From the NCBI GenBank assembly GCA_040754815.1, contig JBFMBX010000003.1:62001-126000 (forward strand): 64,000 bases of DNA, written 5' to 3'. The notes below the pieces were generated by a model, which saw only the letters and a program-made list of their open reading frames with translations, did no database searches and was not told the origin of the DNA. This stretch comes from Bellilinea sp040754815. GTDB lineage: Bacteria > Chloroflexota > Anaerolineae > Anaerolineales > Anaerolineaceae. The position numbers and the translations under genes are program-made. This document shows positions 26,335-35,394 of the stretch, in pieces. Each line of letters starts with the position of its first letter. The first letter of the stretch is position 1.

Positions 26335-27501
26335 TTATTTTAGTAATTCCTGCCCGGCAAATTGCCGTTGGGGGGAAAGGATTTGGAGGATGATCTCATC
26401 TTCGGGTTGGGTCTTATTAAGTACCAGCCGTGCCAGTAAATCACCAACCCCCGGTCCGAGCATAAAGCCCTGCCCGCACATTCCCACCGCCAGAAGCATG
26501 TTGCCCGGAATTTGCGCATAGCCAATAATCGGAAAACCATCCGGCGTCATCGGGTAGAGACCCCGCCACGTGCGTCGGACACGGATATTTTTCAAACGCG
26601 GCATGACTTCAATCATCCTGCGGGAAACCATGGGAAGAAACTGACTGGTTTCTTCCACGTCATTCCCCCAGATATTGGGTGAAGGGGTAATGCAGAAGAT
26701 GATTTGACCGGTGCTGTGCTGATAAAAGTAAAAATTCGAAGAACCCGGCGCAGGCCGAATATCGACAATCATGGGGTTGAGAAAGCGGGTGACCGGTTCG
26801 GTAATGGCGGCTTCGTGAGAGTCGGGGAAAACCGGTATTTCCAACCCTGCCAGTTGTCCAATATGACGGGCATCTCCGCCGGCGGCATTGATGACGATAT
26901 CCGCGGTGTAGGTAGCACGATTGGTTCGGACTGCTTCGATAATTCCGTTACGCAAAACAAAGCCTTCTACCACTTCATTGAAGTGAAATTCCGCCCCCAA
27001 AGCGCGGGCATGCCGGTAAAATGCGTGAACTGCCAGCATCGGTGAGGCACTGCCATCTTCGGGGGAATAAGTGCCTCCCCGTAGGTCATTGGGATTCAGG
27101 TCTGGTACCACCTCTAATAATTGTTTTTTGTCGAGCCAGTGGATGTTCAGGCCAAAAGATTGCTGTCTGACCAGCAGCTCTTTGAGAATTTGCTCTTCGC
27201 GTTCCCGGTAGGCAACAAATACATACCCTCCGGCATACCATTCGATATCGTCACCGTAATTTTCTTTCCATGTCGAAAAAATTTCTATACTTCGCAAACA
27301 CAGCCGAATTTTTGCCGGGTCTGAATGGGTTGCCCGAATTCCCCCGATGGCGCGTTTGTTGGATTCCTGTCCAACGCTGGGTGCGCGGTCAATTACCAGC
27401 GTTTTAACGCCGTTCTGAGCGAGAAAGAATGCGGCGGGGGTACCTATCGAACCGCTACCAATGATAATGACATCATAGTGATTGTGAATCGGCTCAGGCA
27501 T
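26335..27501 (-). CDS. FAD-dependent amine/amino acid dehydrogenase, catalytic (beta) subunit
   Basis: 388 residues from ATG at 27501, chosen because GAGGA lies nine bases upstream and the FAD-binding motif follows at once (DVIIIGSGSIGTPAAFFLA). DAO fold with GGIRATHSDP, the INAAGGDARHIGQLAG segment and the C-terminal GLYPMTPDGFPIIGYA and GMCGQGFMLGPGVGDLLA signatures typical of sarcosine oxidase beta, opine oxidase B and archaeal proline dehydrogenase beta. It overlaps the preceding larger subunit by eight bases, so the two make one complex. The amine or amino acid substrate is not determined. Confidence 0.87.
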   Translation of the reverse strand: MPEPIHNHYDVIIIGSGSIGTPAAFFLAQNGVKTLVIDRAPSVGQESNKRAIGGIRATHSDPAKIRLCLRSIEIFSTWKENYGDDIEWYAGGYVFVAYREREEQILKELLVRQQSFGLNIHWLDKKQLLEVVPDLNPNDLRGGTYSPEDGSASPMLAVHAFYRHARALGAEFHFNEVVEGFVLRNGIIEAVRTNRATYTADIVINAAGGDARHIGQLAGLEIPVFPDSHEAAITEPVTRFLNPMIVDIRPAPGSSNFYFYQHSTGQIIFCITPSPNIWGNDVEETSQFLPMVSRRMIEVMPRLKNIRVRRTWRGLYPMTPDGFPIIGYAQIPGNMLLAVGMCGQGFMLGPGVGDLLARLVLNKTQPEDEIILQILSPQRQFAGQELLK

Positions 27502-29593
27502 TTTGGTTTTCCTCATTCGGTGAAATACCTGCAAACACACCCAGCGGAACTTCAATAAACAGGGGACGACGAGTGTTGGGGGTTACCTCTTCGAGCGGTA
27601 CGCCTTCTTCACGAAACAGACGTAATATGAGCGAACCGCATGTCTTGGAACCACAGGCGCCCATGCCGGCGCGTGAAATGGCCTTAATTTCATTGATGTC
27701 TCGATATCCTGCCCGGATGAGGGCGCGAACCTCGCCGGCGGTTACATGTTCACAACGGCATACAATGGTTTCATTTTCAATCCGCTCAACATAGGGATCA
27801 AGGGGCTGGATGACTTCTGATGGTTGAATTCGAATTCCGGCAATTCGATTTGCAATTGCGCGCGGAGCTTTGACACGAACAATTAAAGTGCGGTCATTAT
27901 TGGGAATGGAATTAATTCCAACAACAGGAACTTCACCTAATTCGTTCCCTTCTGTATCTAAAACAAGAACGGTTTGTTTGCCTTCCAGACTCTCGCGGGT
28001 AAATTCGTAAGGAATGGAAACGATGGGGTATTCGTGATCTTTACGACTGTTGACGAGGGTAATGGCGAGACCCGGGCAGCCGGCAACGCATTTACCGCAT
28101 CCTTTACAGTTGTATTCATCCCCGATAAAGTGAGGAACCCCGCGAATATCCGCGCTTTCGATGACAATCAATTCCAACGGACATAGGGTGGTGCAGGGAT
28201 TGCAAGGGATTTCCTGCTGGCAGTGAATGACGGGCAAAATTCCGCCATCCAGTTCCGGCCATTGTTCGGTGTAAATTTTTCCCGGTTTGGATTTGAGAAT
28301 TTCACCGGTGGTATACCACTCATCGGGGATTTCGGCTTCCGGATAACCAAGAAAGCGGGCAATCTCCAGCCCTTTAATTTTTCCCGAAAAGATAGCAGCG
28401 GAGGCTTCGGCAATTTCTTCGGCATCTCCGGCTACAAAAGCCGGTAGTTGATATTTTACGGCTTTCTCATAGAATTCGTTGACCGGATCCAGACCTACTG
28501 CGATGAGAACACAATCACAGGCAAAAGTTTTTTGTGTACCGTCAATGGGCTTGAAGCGGTCATCAATTCGGGCAATGGTGACGGATTCAACTTTTTCTTT
28601 GCCATTAGCACTCACAATTGTATGGGAGGTGTAGATGGGGACACCCATACGGGCCAGTTTATCTTTGTGAACCTTATAGCCGCCGCATTCCGGCATGGCT
28701 TCAACCAGCCCCACAACCTCGATGCCGGCCTGTAAAGCATGGTAACCGGCAATAAGGCCTACATTGCCGCCGCCGACGATAAATAACCTGTCACAGGGCT
28801 TGACCAGATCCCGATTGACCAGAGTCTGAAATGCGCCTGCCCCAATGACGCCCGGTAAGGCATTGCCGGGGAAGGCGAGGAATTTTTCGCGCGCTCCGCT
28901 GGCAACCAGTAAAACCTCCGGCTCAATTAACACATATTCGTCATTGTGCCTCAGAACGCCCACTTTTCCATCTTCAAAAACAGCCAGGGCTGTGCTGTTC
29001 AACCAAACTTCTATGGACGGTAAAGAGCGGACTTCCTCTTCAAGACGGGTGGCAATATCAATGCCGCGAGTTCCGGCAAAAACGGCCTGGGCAGAACCAA
29101 AAAAGCGGTGAGTTTGTAAAACCAGTTTACCGCCAAGGCGGTGCTTGTCATCCACCAGCAGCACTGGAATCTGGCGTTTGCCCAGTTCGATGGCGGCGGA
29201 TAAACCCGCCGGCCCACCGCCAATAATTAATACCCGATAATGCAGCGTATTAATTTCCTTCATCGGCGGAAGCCGGTCATCTTTGGGCAATTCCGGCAAT
29301 CCATTCGCCGGCATCACATGGATGCCTTCTTTGACCAGTTCCATGCAAGACTTCACCGGTTTACCATCCACAATTACCATACATTGTGAGCATTGCCCGT
29401 TGGCACAAAAAATTCCCAGAGGTGATCCGTCTCTGGGATGATGTCCGAATATGTGGATGTTATTTGCAATCAGAGCCGATGCAATGGTTTCTCCCTTGTT
29501 TGCCCTTAACGGGCTACCCTGCCAGTAGAAGGTGATGGGTTCTTTTTCGGTTGAGGGCAGGATGGGATGCTTTTTAATTCTTTTCGAAGACAT
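27494..29593 (-). CDS. FAD/iron-sulfur amine dehydrogenase, alpha (electron-transfer) subunit
   Basis: 699 residues. Order: N-terminal [2Fe-2S] domain of the Fer2_4 type (about 15-100; FCANGQCSQCMVIVDG), NAD(P)/FAD pyridine nucleotide-disulfide domain (VLIIGGGPAGLSAAIELGK, then RLFIVGGGNVGLIAGYHAL), a Cys cluster CQQEIPCNPCTTLCP, a 4Fe-4S ferredoxin motif (CKGCGKCVAGCPG), and a C-terminal BFD-like [2Fe-2S] motif (CRCEH... CGSKTC). It combines parts usually split between OoxA/HcnA-type subunits and ferredoxin proteins. It pairs with the DAO subunit downstream and probably passes electrons to a quinone, ferredoxin or NAD. Ribosome site AAGGATC before the ATG. Confidence 0.88.
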   Translation of the reverse strand: MSSKRIKKHPILPSTEKEPITFYWQGSPLRANKGETIASALIANNIHIFGHHPRDGSPLGIFCANGQCSQCMVIVDGKPVKSCMELVKEGIHVMPANGLPELPKDDRLPPMKEINTLHYRVLIIGGGPAGLSAAIELGKRQIPVLLVDDKHRLGGKLVLQTHRFFGSAQAVFAGTRGIDIATRLEEEVRSLPSIEVWLNSTALAVFEDGKVGVLRHNDEYVLIEPEVLLVASGAREKFLAFPGNALPGVIGAGAFQTLVNRDLVKPCDRLFIVGGGNVGLIAGYHALQAGIEVVGLVEAMPECGGYKVHKDKLARMGVPIYTSHTIVSANGKEKVESVTIARIDDRFKPIDGTQKTFACDCVLIAVGLDPVNEFYEKAVKYQLPAFVAGDAEEIAEASAAIFSGKIKGLEIARFLGYPEAEIPDEWYTTGEILKSKPGKIYTEQWPELDGGILPVIHCQQEIPCNPCTTLCPLELIVIESADIRGVPHFIGDEYNCKGCGKCVAGCPGLAITLVNSRKDHEYPIVSIPYEFTRESLEGKQTVLVLDTEGNELGEVPVVGINSIPNNDRTLIVRVKAPRAIANRIAGIRIQPSEVIQPLDPYVERIENETIVCRCEHVTAGEVRALIRAGYRDINEIKAISRAGMGACGSKTCGSLILRLFREEGVPLEEVTPNTRRPLFIEVPLGVFAGISPNEENQNA

Positions 29594-29640
29594 GGGTGAT
29601 CCTTCTTTTTTTTCGGGATTTACCTGCCTTTAGCGTTTTG

Positions 29641-29649
29641 ATTTTAACA
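29641..29649 (-). promoter_or_regulatory. Extended -10 promoter of the FAD dehydrogenase genes
   Basis: Minus strand TGTTAAAAT, about 48 bases before the ATG at 29593; no clear -35. Confidence 0.4.
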
Positions 29650-29765
29650 AACCATATTCTGACTTCATACTGTAATTTTGCCGTTTTTTACCTCACGAGT
29701 GTCACCTGTTTGTTGGGAAGGATTTTTGAAATCCCAAGTCTAGTGATGAGGGGAATAAAAAAGTG

Positions 29766-29774
29766 TGTTAAAAT
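29766..29774 (+). promoter_or_regulatory. Extended -10 promoter of pfkA
   Basis: TGTTAAAAT, 50 bases before the pfkA ATG. Mirrors the divergent promoter at 29641-29649. The rest of the 230-base region between the two genes shows nothing else recognisable. Confidence 0.42.
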
Positions 29775-29823
29775 CGTACGGACAAGTTATTATCTGAAAG
29801 AAGTAATCTCGGAGGGTTATCTC

Positions 29824-30792
29824 ATGCGAAGAATTGCTGTATTGACCAGTGGGGGAGATGCACCCGGCATGAACGCCGCGATTCGTGCCGTTGTACGCAC
29901 GGCTGCCGTGCGCGGCTGGGAAGTTTATGGAGTGCGCAATGGCTACGAAGGACTCATTGACGGCAAATTATTTCCTCTAGGGGCCAGAGATGTAGGGGGT
30001 ATTCTTCAACGGGGCGGTACGATTTTGGGAAGTGCGCGTTCGCCCGAATTTAAGACCGAAGCAGGGCAATTAAAGGCAATTCGTTCTCTCAATCAATTTG
30101 GAATTGAGGGACTGGTGGTCATCGGCGGTAACGGGTCTCAGACCGGTTCGTACGCCCTTCATAAACATGGTTTTCCGGTTGTGGGGGTTGCCTCAACGAT
30201 TGACAATGATCTTTATGGGTCAGATATTACGATTGGGGTGGATACGGCTCTCAATATTGCCCTGGAAGCCATTGACCGATTAAAGACAACCGCGTCTTCA
30301 CATCAGCGGGCTTTTCTGGTGGAGGTCATGGGCCGCGATTGCGGCTACCTGGCGCTGATGGCTTCCATTGCCGGCGGTGCCGAGGCGGTGGTCATTCCCG
30401 AAGTAGAGATTGACCCGGAAGAAATTGCTCAGCGATTGGTGCGTGCTTATGAACGAGGAAAGGCGCACGCGATTGTGGTGGTGGCCGAAGGGGCAAAGTA
30501 TAATGCCACCACACTGGGGTCCTATTTCGAAAAACACCGAGAGAGATTGGGATTCGATTTGCGAATTACGATTTTGGGGCATGTCCAGAGGGGCGGAGAC
30601 CCCGGCGCTTATGACCGTATACTGGCAAGCCGCCTGGGGGCAGGAGCCGTTGAAGCGTTGGAGAGAGGCGAATACGGCGTGCTGGTCGGGATGATCAAAA
30701 GTGCCGTTGCCACCACACCTTTGGAAGAAGTCATTAAAAACAAAAAACAAATTGATCTGAAATTGTTCGAACTGGCAAAGATGCTGGATTAG
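29824..30792 (+). CDS. pfkA: 6-phosphofructokinase
   Basis: 322 residues from ATG at 29824, which has GGAGG ten bases upstream; the longer open frame to 29596 is not coding-like. PFK-A motifs: LTSGGDAPGMNAA at the N-terminus, STIDNDLYG with the catalytic Asp, and EVMGRDCGYLAL. Converts fructose 6-phosphate to the 1,6-bisphosphate. The usual GGDGS is GGNGS here (Asn103). Residue 104 is Gly and the residue before TIDND is Ser, so the Asp104/Lys124 pair of pyrophosphate-dependent enzymes is absent, which favours ATP use. Convergent with prfB, five bases apart. Confidence 0.94.
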   Translation: MRRIAVLTSGGDAPGMNAAIRAVVRTAAVRGWEVYGVRNGYEGLIDGKLFPLGARDVGGILQRGGTILGSARSPEFKTEAGQLKAIRSLNQFGIEGLVVIGGNGSQTGSYALHKHGFPVVGVASTIDNDLYGSDITIGVDTALNIALEAIDRLKTTASSHQRAFLVEVMGRDCGYLALMASIAGGAEAVVIPEVEIDPEEIAQRLVRAYERGKAHAIVVVAEGAKYNATTLGSYFEKHRERLGFDLRITILGHVQRGGDPGAYDRILASRLGAGAVEALERGEYGVLVGMIKSAVATTPLEEVIKNKKQIDLKLFELAKMLD

Positions 30793-30797
30793 CAGTT

Positions 30798-31881
30798 TTA
30801 TTCGCGCTTCCAGCGTAAATAAGCCTCGATAAAGCCGTCCAATTCACCATCCAGGACGGCTTGTGTGTTTCCAGTTTCGTACTCTGTACGGTGGTCTTTA
30901 ACCAGCTGGTAAGGATGCAGCACATAAGAACGAATCTGGTTGCCCCATTCCGCTTTCTGGTATTCTCCCCGCAAAGCGGCCAGTTCTTTTTCCTGTTGTT
31001 CCTGTTTTATGGCTGCCAGTCTTGCCCTCAAGACGCGGAATGCGTTTTCACGGTTTTGGGTTTGGGAGCGTTCGTTCTGGCAGGTGACAATAATGCCTGT
31101 GGGGATGTGCAGGAGGCGAACGGCGGTGGCATTCTTTTGAACATTTTGTCCGCCGGCACCGGAGGATTTGAAGATATCAATTCGCACATCTTCAGGATTG
31201 ATGACGATTTCATCGTCATCTTCAATTTCTGGCAGGACTTCGACCAGTGCAAATGAGGTGTGGCGGCGATGGGCGGCATCAAAAGGAGATAAGCGAACCA
31301 GGCGATGAACACCTTTTTCGGATTTCAAATAGCCGTAAGCGTATTTTCCATTAACTGCGATGGTAACACTTTTGATTCCGGCTTCTTCTCCTTCGGTCAT
31401 ATCCAGAATTTCGGTTTGATAACCCGAGCGTTCTGCCCATCTCAGGTACATGCGCTGCAGCATTTCTGCCCAGTCCTGCGAGTCGGTTCCGCCCGCTCCG
31501 GCATGGATTGCCAGTAAGGCATTTCCCCGATCATAGGGGCCGGATAAAAGGGTGTTTAATTCTTTTTGTTCCAGTATTTTACGCAGATCATCCATTTCCT
31601 GTTCGATTTCGGGCAGCAGGCTTTCGTCTTCCAGCTGGGCCAGTTCGAGCAGGTCGGTGATGCGTTTTTCCAGTTTTTCCCACTCCTGCACTTCATCCCG
31701 TAAGGATGCAAGTTTCTTCATTAACTGTTGGGCGTGAGCGGGATTTTCCCACAACGCGGGATCTTCCGCTTGTTTTTCCAATTGCTCTAAATCAGACTTC
31801 TTTTTAGCGAAGTCAAAGATGCTCCATAAGATCGTGGATTTGACGGGTATATTCCGTCAGCCGATCAATTAATTCCTGCAT
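30798..31881 (-). CDS. prfB: Peptide chain release factor 2, expressed through a programmed +1 frameshift
   Basis: The main frame opens at 31781, but the true start is ATG at 31881 with AGGAGG upstream. It reads 22 codons (MQELIDRLTEYTRQIHDLMEHL) to TGA at 31813-31815; slipping +1 at CTT TGA C continues with Asp-Phe-Ala-Lys-Lys-Lys into the main frame. The joined product is about 360 residues. RF2 hallmarks: GGQ motif in SSGAGGQNVQKN, and the codon-recognition region before it. RF2 terminates at UGA and UAA, so low RF2 lets ribosomes pause and shift, giving autoregulation. Last gene of the tig-clpP-HAD-rlmN-ftsY-prfB operon. Confidence 0.95.
31812..31823 (-). other. prfB programmed +1 frameshift site
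   Basis: Minus strand reads GGAG-CAT-CTT-TGA-C: in-frame UGA after CUU, with an internal Shine-Dalgarno-like GGAG three bases upstream of CUU. This is the standard RF2 autoregulatory arrangement. Confidence 0.93.
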
Positions 31882-31902
31882 AATACCTCCTGCATGATCC
31901 TT

Positions 31903-32811
31903 TCAGGCAAGAATGCCATCCACGAACGCTTCCCGGTCAAAGGGTTGAAGATCGTCGGGCTGTTCACCTAAACCCGCAAAGAGAATGGGAATCCCCAATT
32001 CTTTTTGAATGGCAAATGCCATGCCGCCGCGGGCGGAAGAATCCAGTTTGGCCAGGATAATACCGGTAATTTTTACGGCTTCTTTGAAGGCTTTGGCCTG
32101 CTGCAGAGCATTTTGTCCGGTGGTTGCATCCAAAACCAGCCATGTGGCATGGGGAGCCCCGGGCAGGGCTTTGCCGCTGACCCGATAGACTTTCTTCAAC
32201 TCTTCCATGAGATTATAACGGGTATGCAATCGGCCGGCGGTATCCACAAAGACAATGTCCATATTGCGGGAAACGGCGGCCTGAATGGTATCGTATGCTA
32301 CGGCGCCGGGGTCGGCATTGGGCTGCCCGCTGATGATGGGCAACTTTAACCGCTCCGCCCAGATTTCCAACTGATCCACAGCGGCGGCGCGAAAGGTATC
32401 GGCCGCGCCGAGGAGCACTTTTTTCCCTTGCTGGGAGAATTTTTTGCCCAGTTTGGCAATGGTGGTGGTCTTTCCAGAGCCGTTGACGCCGACGATTAAA
32501 ACAACAGCGGGTTTGAACTGATCGAGTTGGATGGGGGGAGGGGGATCCAGCCGCTGAATCAATTCGTTGCGCAGGAGAGTGCGAAGTTCAGCGGTGCGGA
32601 TAATGCCCTGCTGGGCCGCCTTTTTTTGCAGGGTGCTGATGATTTCCTGAGTGGTTTGAATACCTAAATCTGCTTGAAGAAGCAGGGCTTCCAGTTCTTC
32701 CCAGGTGTACTCATCAATTTCGGTGGCGCCAAAAACGGTTGCCAGTTTACCAAAGGCGGCCTTGCTGGTGCGATTGAGAGCCTCTTTCCACTTTGAAAAC
32801 AAATCTGCCAT
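31903..32811 (-). CDS. ftsY: Signal recognition particle receptor FtsY
   Basis: 302 residues: the NG domain without the long acidic N-terminal A domain of proteobacterial FtsY. N domain about 1-90; G domain with GVNGSGKTTTIAKLG (P loop), DTFRAAAVDQLEIW, VDTAGRLHTR and AKLDSSARGGMAF. It receives ribosome-SRP complexes at the membrane by paired GTP hydrolysis with Ffh. It is ten bases after the rlmN stop and shares the operon with trigger factor and ClpP. Confidence 0.96.
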   Translation of the reverse strand: MADLFSKWKEALNRTSKAAFGKLATVFGATEIDEYTWEELEALLLQADLGIQTTQEIISTLQKKAAQQGIIRTAELRTLLRNELIQRLDPPPPIQLDQFKPAVVLIVGVNGSGKTTTIAKLGKKFSQQGKKVLLGAADTFRAAAVDQLEIWAERLKLPIISGQPNADPGAVAYDTIQAAVSRNMDIVFVDTAGRLHTRYNLMEELKKVYRVSGKALPGAPHATWLVLDATTGQNALQQAKAFKEAVKITGIILAKLDSSARGGMAFAIQKELGIPILFAGLGEQPDDLQPFDREAFVDGILA

Positions 32812-32821
32812 AGCGCGGTGA

Positions 32822-33910
32822 TTATATCACAAGGGGATTGGTTGGTGAATTTTGGGGTTGCTGAATTGCCAGTTGACCGCAACCGGCTTGAATATCAATT
32901 CCTCGGCGAATGCGGATGGTGCAGGGGATACCATGCCGCTCTAATTCGGCTTTAAACGCCTGAGCCCTTTCCCTCGTGCTGCCTTTTCCGGCGTATTTTT
33001 GAGTGGGGTTGAGAGGAATGATATTTACATGGCAAAGCACGCCATCCAGCACTTCGGCCAGCCGGCGGGCTGTTTCAACCGAGTCGTTTACATTTTGGAT
33101 GAGAGCCCATTCAAAAGTCAGGCGGCGGTTTGTTTGAGCGACATACTCCCGGCAGGCTGCAATTAGCTCTTTAATCGGATATTTTTTATTGATGGGTAGC
33201 ATGGAACTGCGCAATTCATCGTCCGCCGCATGTAAACTGATGGCCAGATTGACCTGCCTTTTTTCTTCTGCAAAGCGGCGAATCATCGGTACCAAACCAA
33301 CGGTTGAGATGGTAAATCGGCGTGCACCCAGATTCATACCAAGCGGATGATTCAAGCGGTCAATGGCAGCCATGGTGGCTTCGTAGTTGTGGAAAGGTTC
33401 ACCCATTCCCATCAGAACAACATTGGTGACCTGTTCGCCTTCCATTTGAAGCAGATGGGCATAATAAATGACCTGTTCCACAATTTCGCCGCTGGTCAGA
33501 TTTCGCTTGAATCCCATTTGTCCTGTGGCACAAAATACACACCCCATTGCACAGCCGGCCTGCGTTGAAATACACAGCGTTCGACGCTTTTCGTATTTCA
33601 TCAGCACTGCTTCGATGGCTTTACCATCCGGCAGCTGGAAGAGGGTTTTGATTGTTTCTCGATCGGATGATTGCAACACTTGAAGCGGCGTTAACGCCGT
33701 GAAGCGAAAATGCTCACTTAATTTATTGCGAAGCGCTAACGGGAGATTGGAAAAATGCTGAGGATCACGCCAGAAATTGCGGTACAAACCCTCCCAGATC
33801 TGGCGGGCACGGAAGGCGGGTTGTTGCCACTCCCGGATGAGTTTCTCTAAATCGGGAAAATCCAACTCGTAGATGGAGGGTTTATTTTGAAAGGGTTGTA
33901 TTTCAGCCAT
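32822..33910 (-). CDS. rlmN: Dual-specificity 23S rRNA/tRNA adenine-C2 methyltransferase RlmN
   Basis: 362 residues. Radical SAM cluster motif CAMGCVFC in STQAGCAMGCVFCATGQMGF, substrate segment VLMGMGEPFHNYEAT, and the C-terminal catalytic Cys in IDIQAGCGQL. It methylates A2503 of 23S rRNA and A37 of some tRNAs. Its ATG lies immediately after the TGA of the HAD gene. Confidence 0.96.
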   Translation of the reverse strand: MAEIQPFQNKPSIYELDFPDLEKLIREWQQPAFRARQIWEGLYRNFWRDPQHFSNLPLALRNKLSEHFRFTALTPLQVLQSSDRETIKTLFQLPDGKAIEAVLMKYEKRRTLCISTQAGCAMGCVFCATGQMGFKRNLTSGEIVEQVIYYAHLLQMEGEQVTNVVLMGMGEPFHNYEATMAAIDRLNHPLGMNLGARRFTISTVGLVPMIRRFAEEKRQVNLAISLHAADDELRSSMLPINKKYPIKELIAACREYVAQTNRRLTFEWALIQNVNDSVETARRLAEVLDGVLCHVNIIPLNPTQKYAGKGSTRERAQAFKAELERHGIPCTIRIRRGIDIQAGCGQLAIQQPQNSPTNPLVI

Positions 33911-34702
33911 TCAGGTTGTTGCCCCAACTAAACTGGCCAGGGAGTCGGCAATGAGATCCGGTTGAGGTTGCCATGCAAGTGCTTCTTCGAGGCTGGTAAC
34001 GCCTGTCAAAACAAGAGCAGTTTTGCAAGCGGTGTTTTGCCCTCCGAGAATATCGGTATCCAGTCTGTCGCCAACCACCAGAGTTTCTTCCGGCTTTGTT
34101 CCCATTCGTTGCAGGGCTAGATTGAAGAGGTGTGGATACGGTTTGCCCATGATTTGAGGGGAAACGCCGCTTGCGGTTTCGATGGCAGCCAGAATTGAAC
34201 CTGCACCGGGGGTTAGCCCTTCGGGTGAAGGGAAAGTCTTATCCGGGTTTGTACCGATAAAAGGGATTCCTTTTTGAATAAGCAGCGAGGCTTTGCGTAG
34301 TTTTTCGTAAGTGAATTGGCGGTCAAGTCCGGCCACAACAGCCACTACGCCATCATCTGAATGAGAAAACCCCGTCTCCTGGAGCGCTTCAACTAGACCC
34401 GCTTCTCCGATGAGAAAGACACTACCTCCTTGCGGGTACATTTGTTTGAGGTGGTGGGCAACCGCCATGGGGGAATTGATCACTTGTTGAGGTGTAACCT
34501 GCACTCCAAAATCACGGAGTTTTTGAACATATTGACCGATGGTGCCGACCGCGTTATTGGTCGCAAAGGTATATTTCAGCCCCAGAGCGGTAATTTTTGA
34601 AAAAATGCTGGCGAGGTCTCCAATGGGTTGTTTTCCCCGCCAGAGCACCCCATCCATATCCAGAATGAGGGCTTTGATTTGAGGTAATCGTTCAAGTAAC
34701 AT
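33911..34702 (-). CDS. HAD-superfamily IIA (NagD-like) phosphatase
   Basis: 263 residues from ATG at 34702 (the frame extends to 34750). Motif I LILDMDGVLWRGKQPIGD, motif II TFATNNAV, motif III/IV region KPYPHLFNLALQRMG and VVGDRLDTDILGGQNT. This is the NagD/p-nitrophenyl phosphatase family with a C2 cap. Substrate unknown. It sits between clpP and rlmN in the protein-biogenesis operon with no obvious functional link. Confidence 0.88.
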   Translation of the reverse strand: MLLERLPQIKALILDMDGVLWRGKQPIGDLASIFSKITALGLKYTFATNNAVGTIGQYVQKLRDFGVQVTPQQVINSPMAVAHHLKQMYPQGGSVFLIGEAGLVEALQETGFSHSDDGVVAVVAGLDRQFTYEKLRKASLLIQKGIPFIGTNPDKTFPSPEGLTPGAGSILAAIETASGVSPQIMGKPYPHLFNLALQRMGTKPEETLVVGDRLDTDILGGQNTACKTALVLTGVTSLEEALAWQPQPDLIADSLASLVGATT

Positions 34703-34754
34703 GGTTTGTTTAATTCTCCGGCAGGGGTTCAATCCCCTGCCGGACGTCAATTGC

Positions 34755-35360
34755 TTACTTTTTGGGCGGGGTCAAGACTTGATCTACCAACCCGTACTCG
34801 ACAGCCTGTTGAGCATCCATGTAAAAATCGCGCTCGGTATCTCGCTCGATGACTTCTAATGGCTGACCGGTGCATTCGGCGAGGATTTCATTCAGCCGTG
34901 ATTTGAGGCGCAGAATTTCTTTGGCTTGAATTTCAATATCCGAAGCCTGACCGGAGGCGCCACCCAGCGGCTGATGCATGTGGATGGTGGCATGGGGTAG
35001 AGCATAACGCTGACCCTTGGTGCCGGCTGCCAGCAACACCGTGCCAAACGAAGCTGTTACTCCCACCGCAACGGTGCTGATTTTGTTGGGAATCATTTTC
35101 ATCGTGTCATAAATTGCCATACCCGCGTAAATCATTCCACCGGGGGAGTTGATATACATTTGAATCCCTTTTTCGGGGTCTTCTTTGCTCAGGTAAAGCA
35201 ATTGGGCTACAATCAGGTTGGCGATTTGATCATCTATGGGTGTACCGACAAATACGATCCGTTCTTTTAGCAGCAACGAGTAAATATCATAAGCCCGTTC
35301 ACCGCGGCCGGTACTTTCGATGACCATTGGGATAATGTTTTGAAATGACGGTATGGTCAT
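34755..35360 (-). CDS. clpP: ATP-dependent Clp protease proteolytic subunit ClpP
   Basis: 201 residues from ATG at 35360 with AGGAGA upstream; an upstream extension exists in frame but overlaps the tig end. Catalytic triad: Ser in VGVTASFGTVLLAAG, His in YALPHATIHMHQPLGG, Asp in RDTERDFYMD. The usual AASMG around the serine reads TASFG. It forms the tetradecameric protease chamber fed by ClpX or ClpA/C. It follows trigger factor, the common tig-clpP order; clpX does not follow here. Confidence 0.96.
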   Translation of the reverse strand: MTIPSFQNIIPMVIESTGRGERAYDIYSLLLKERIVFVGTPIDDQIANLIVAQLLYLSKEDPEKGIQMYINSPGGMIYAGMAIYDTMKMIPNKISTVAVGVTASFGTVLLAAGTKGQRYALPHATIHMHQPLGGASGQASDIEIQAKEILRLKSRLNEILAECTGQPLEVIERDTERDFYMDAQQAVEYGLVDQVLTPPKK

Positions 35361-35394
35361 TGTTTCTCCTTTGGCTAAGATTGAGAGTTTACGA

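Noticed and set aside
29596..29823. 76-residue N-terminal extension of PfkA
   Set aside because: The frame happens to be open, but the conserved PFK start is at 29824 with GGAGG upstream; the extension is intergenic and contains promoter elements.
30798..31781. prfB beginning at 31781
   Set aside because: The start at that site lacks a ribosome site and removes conserved RF2 residues; the +1 frameshift site explains the missing 5' part.
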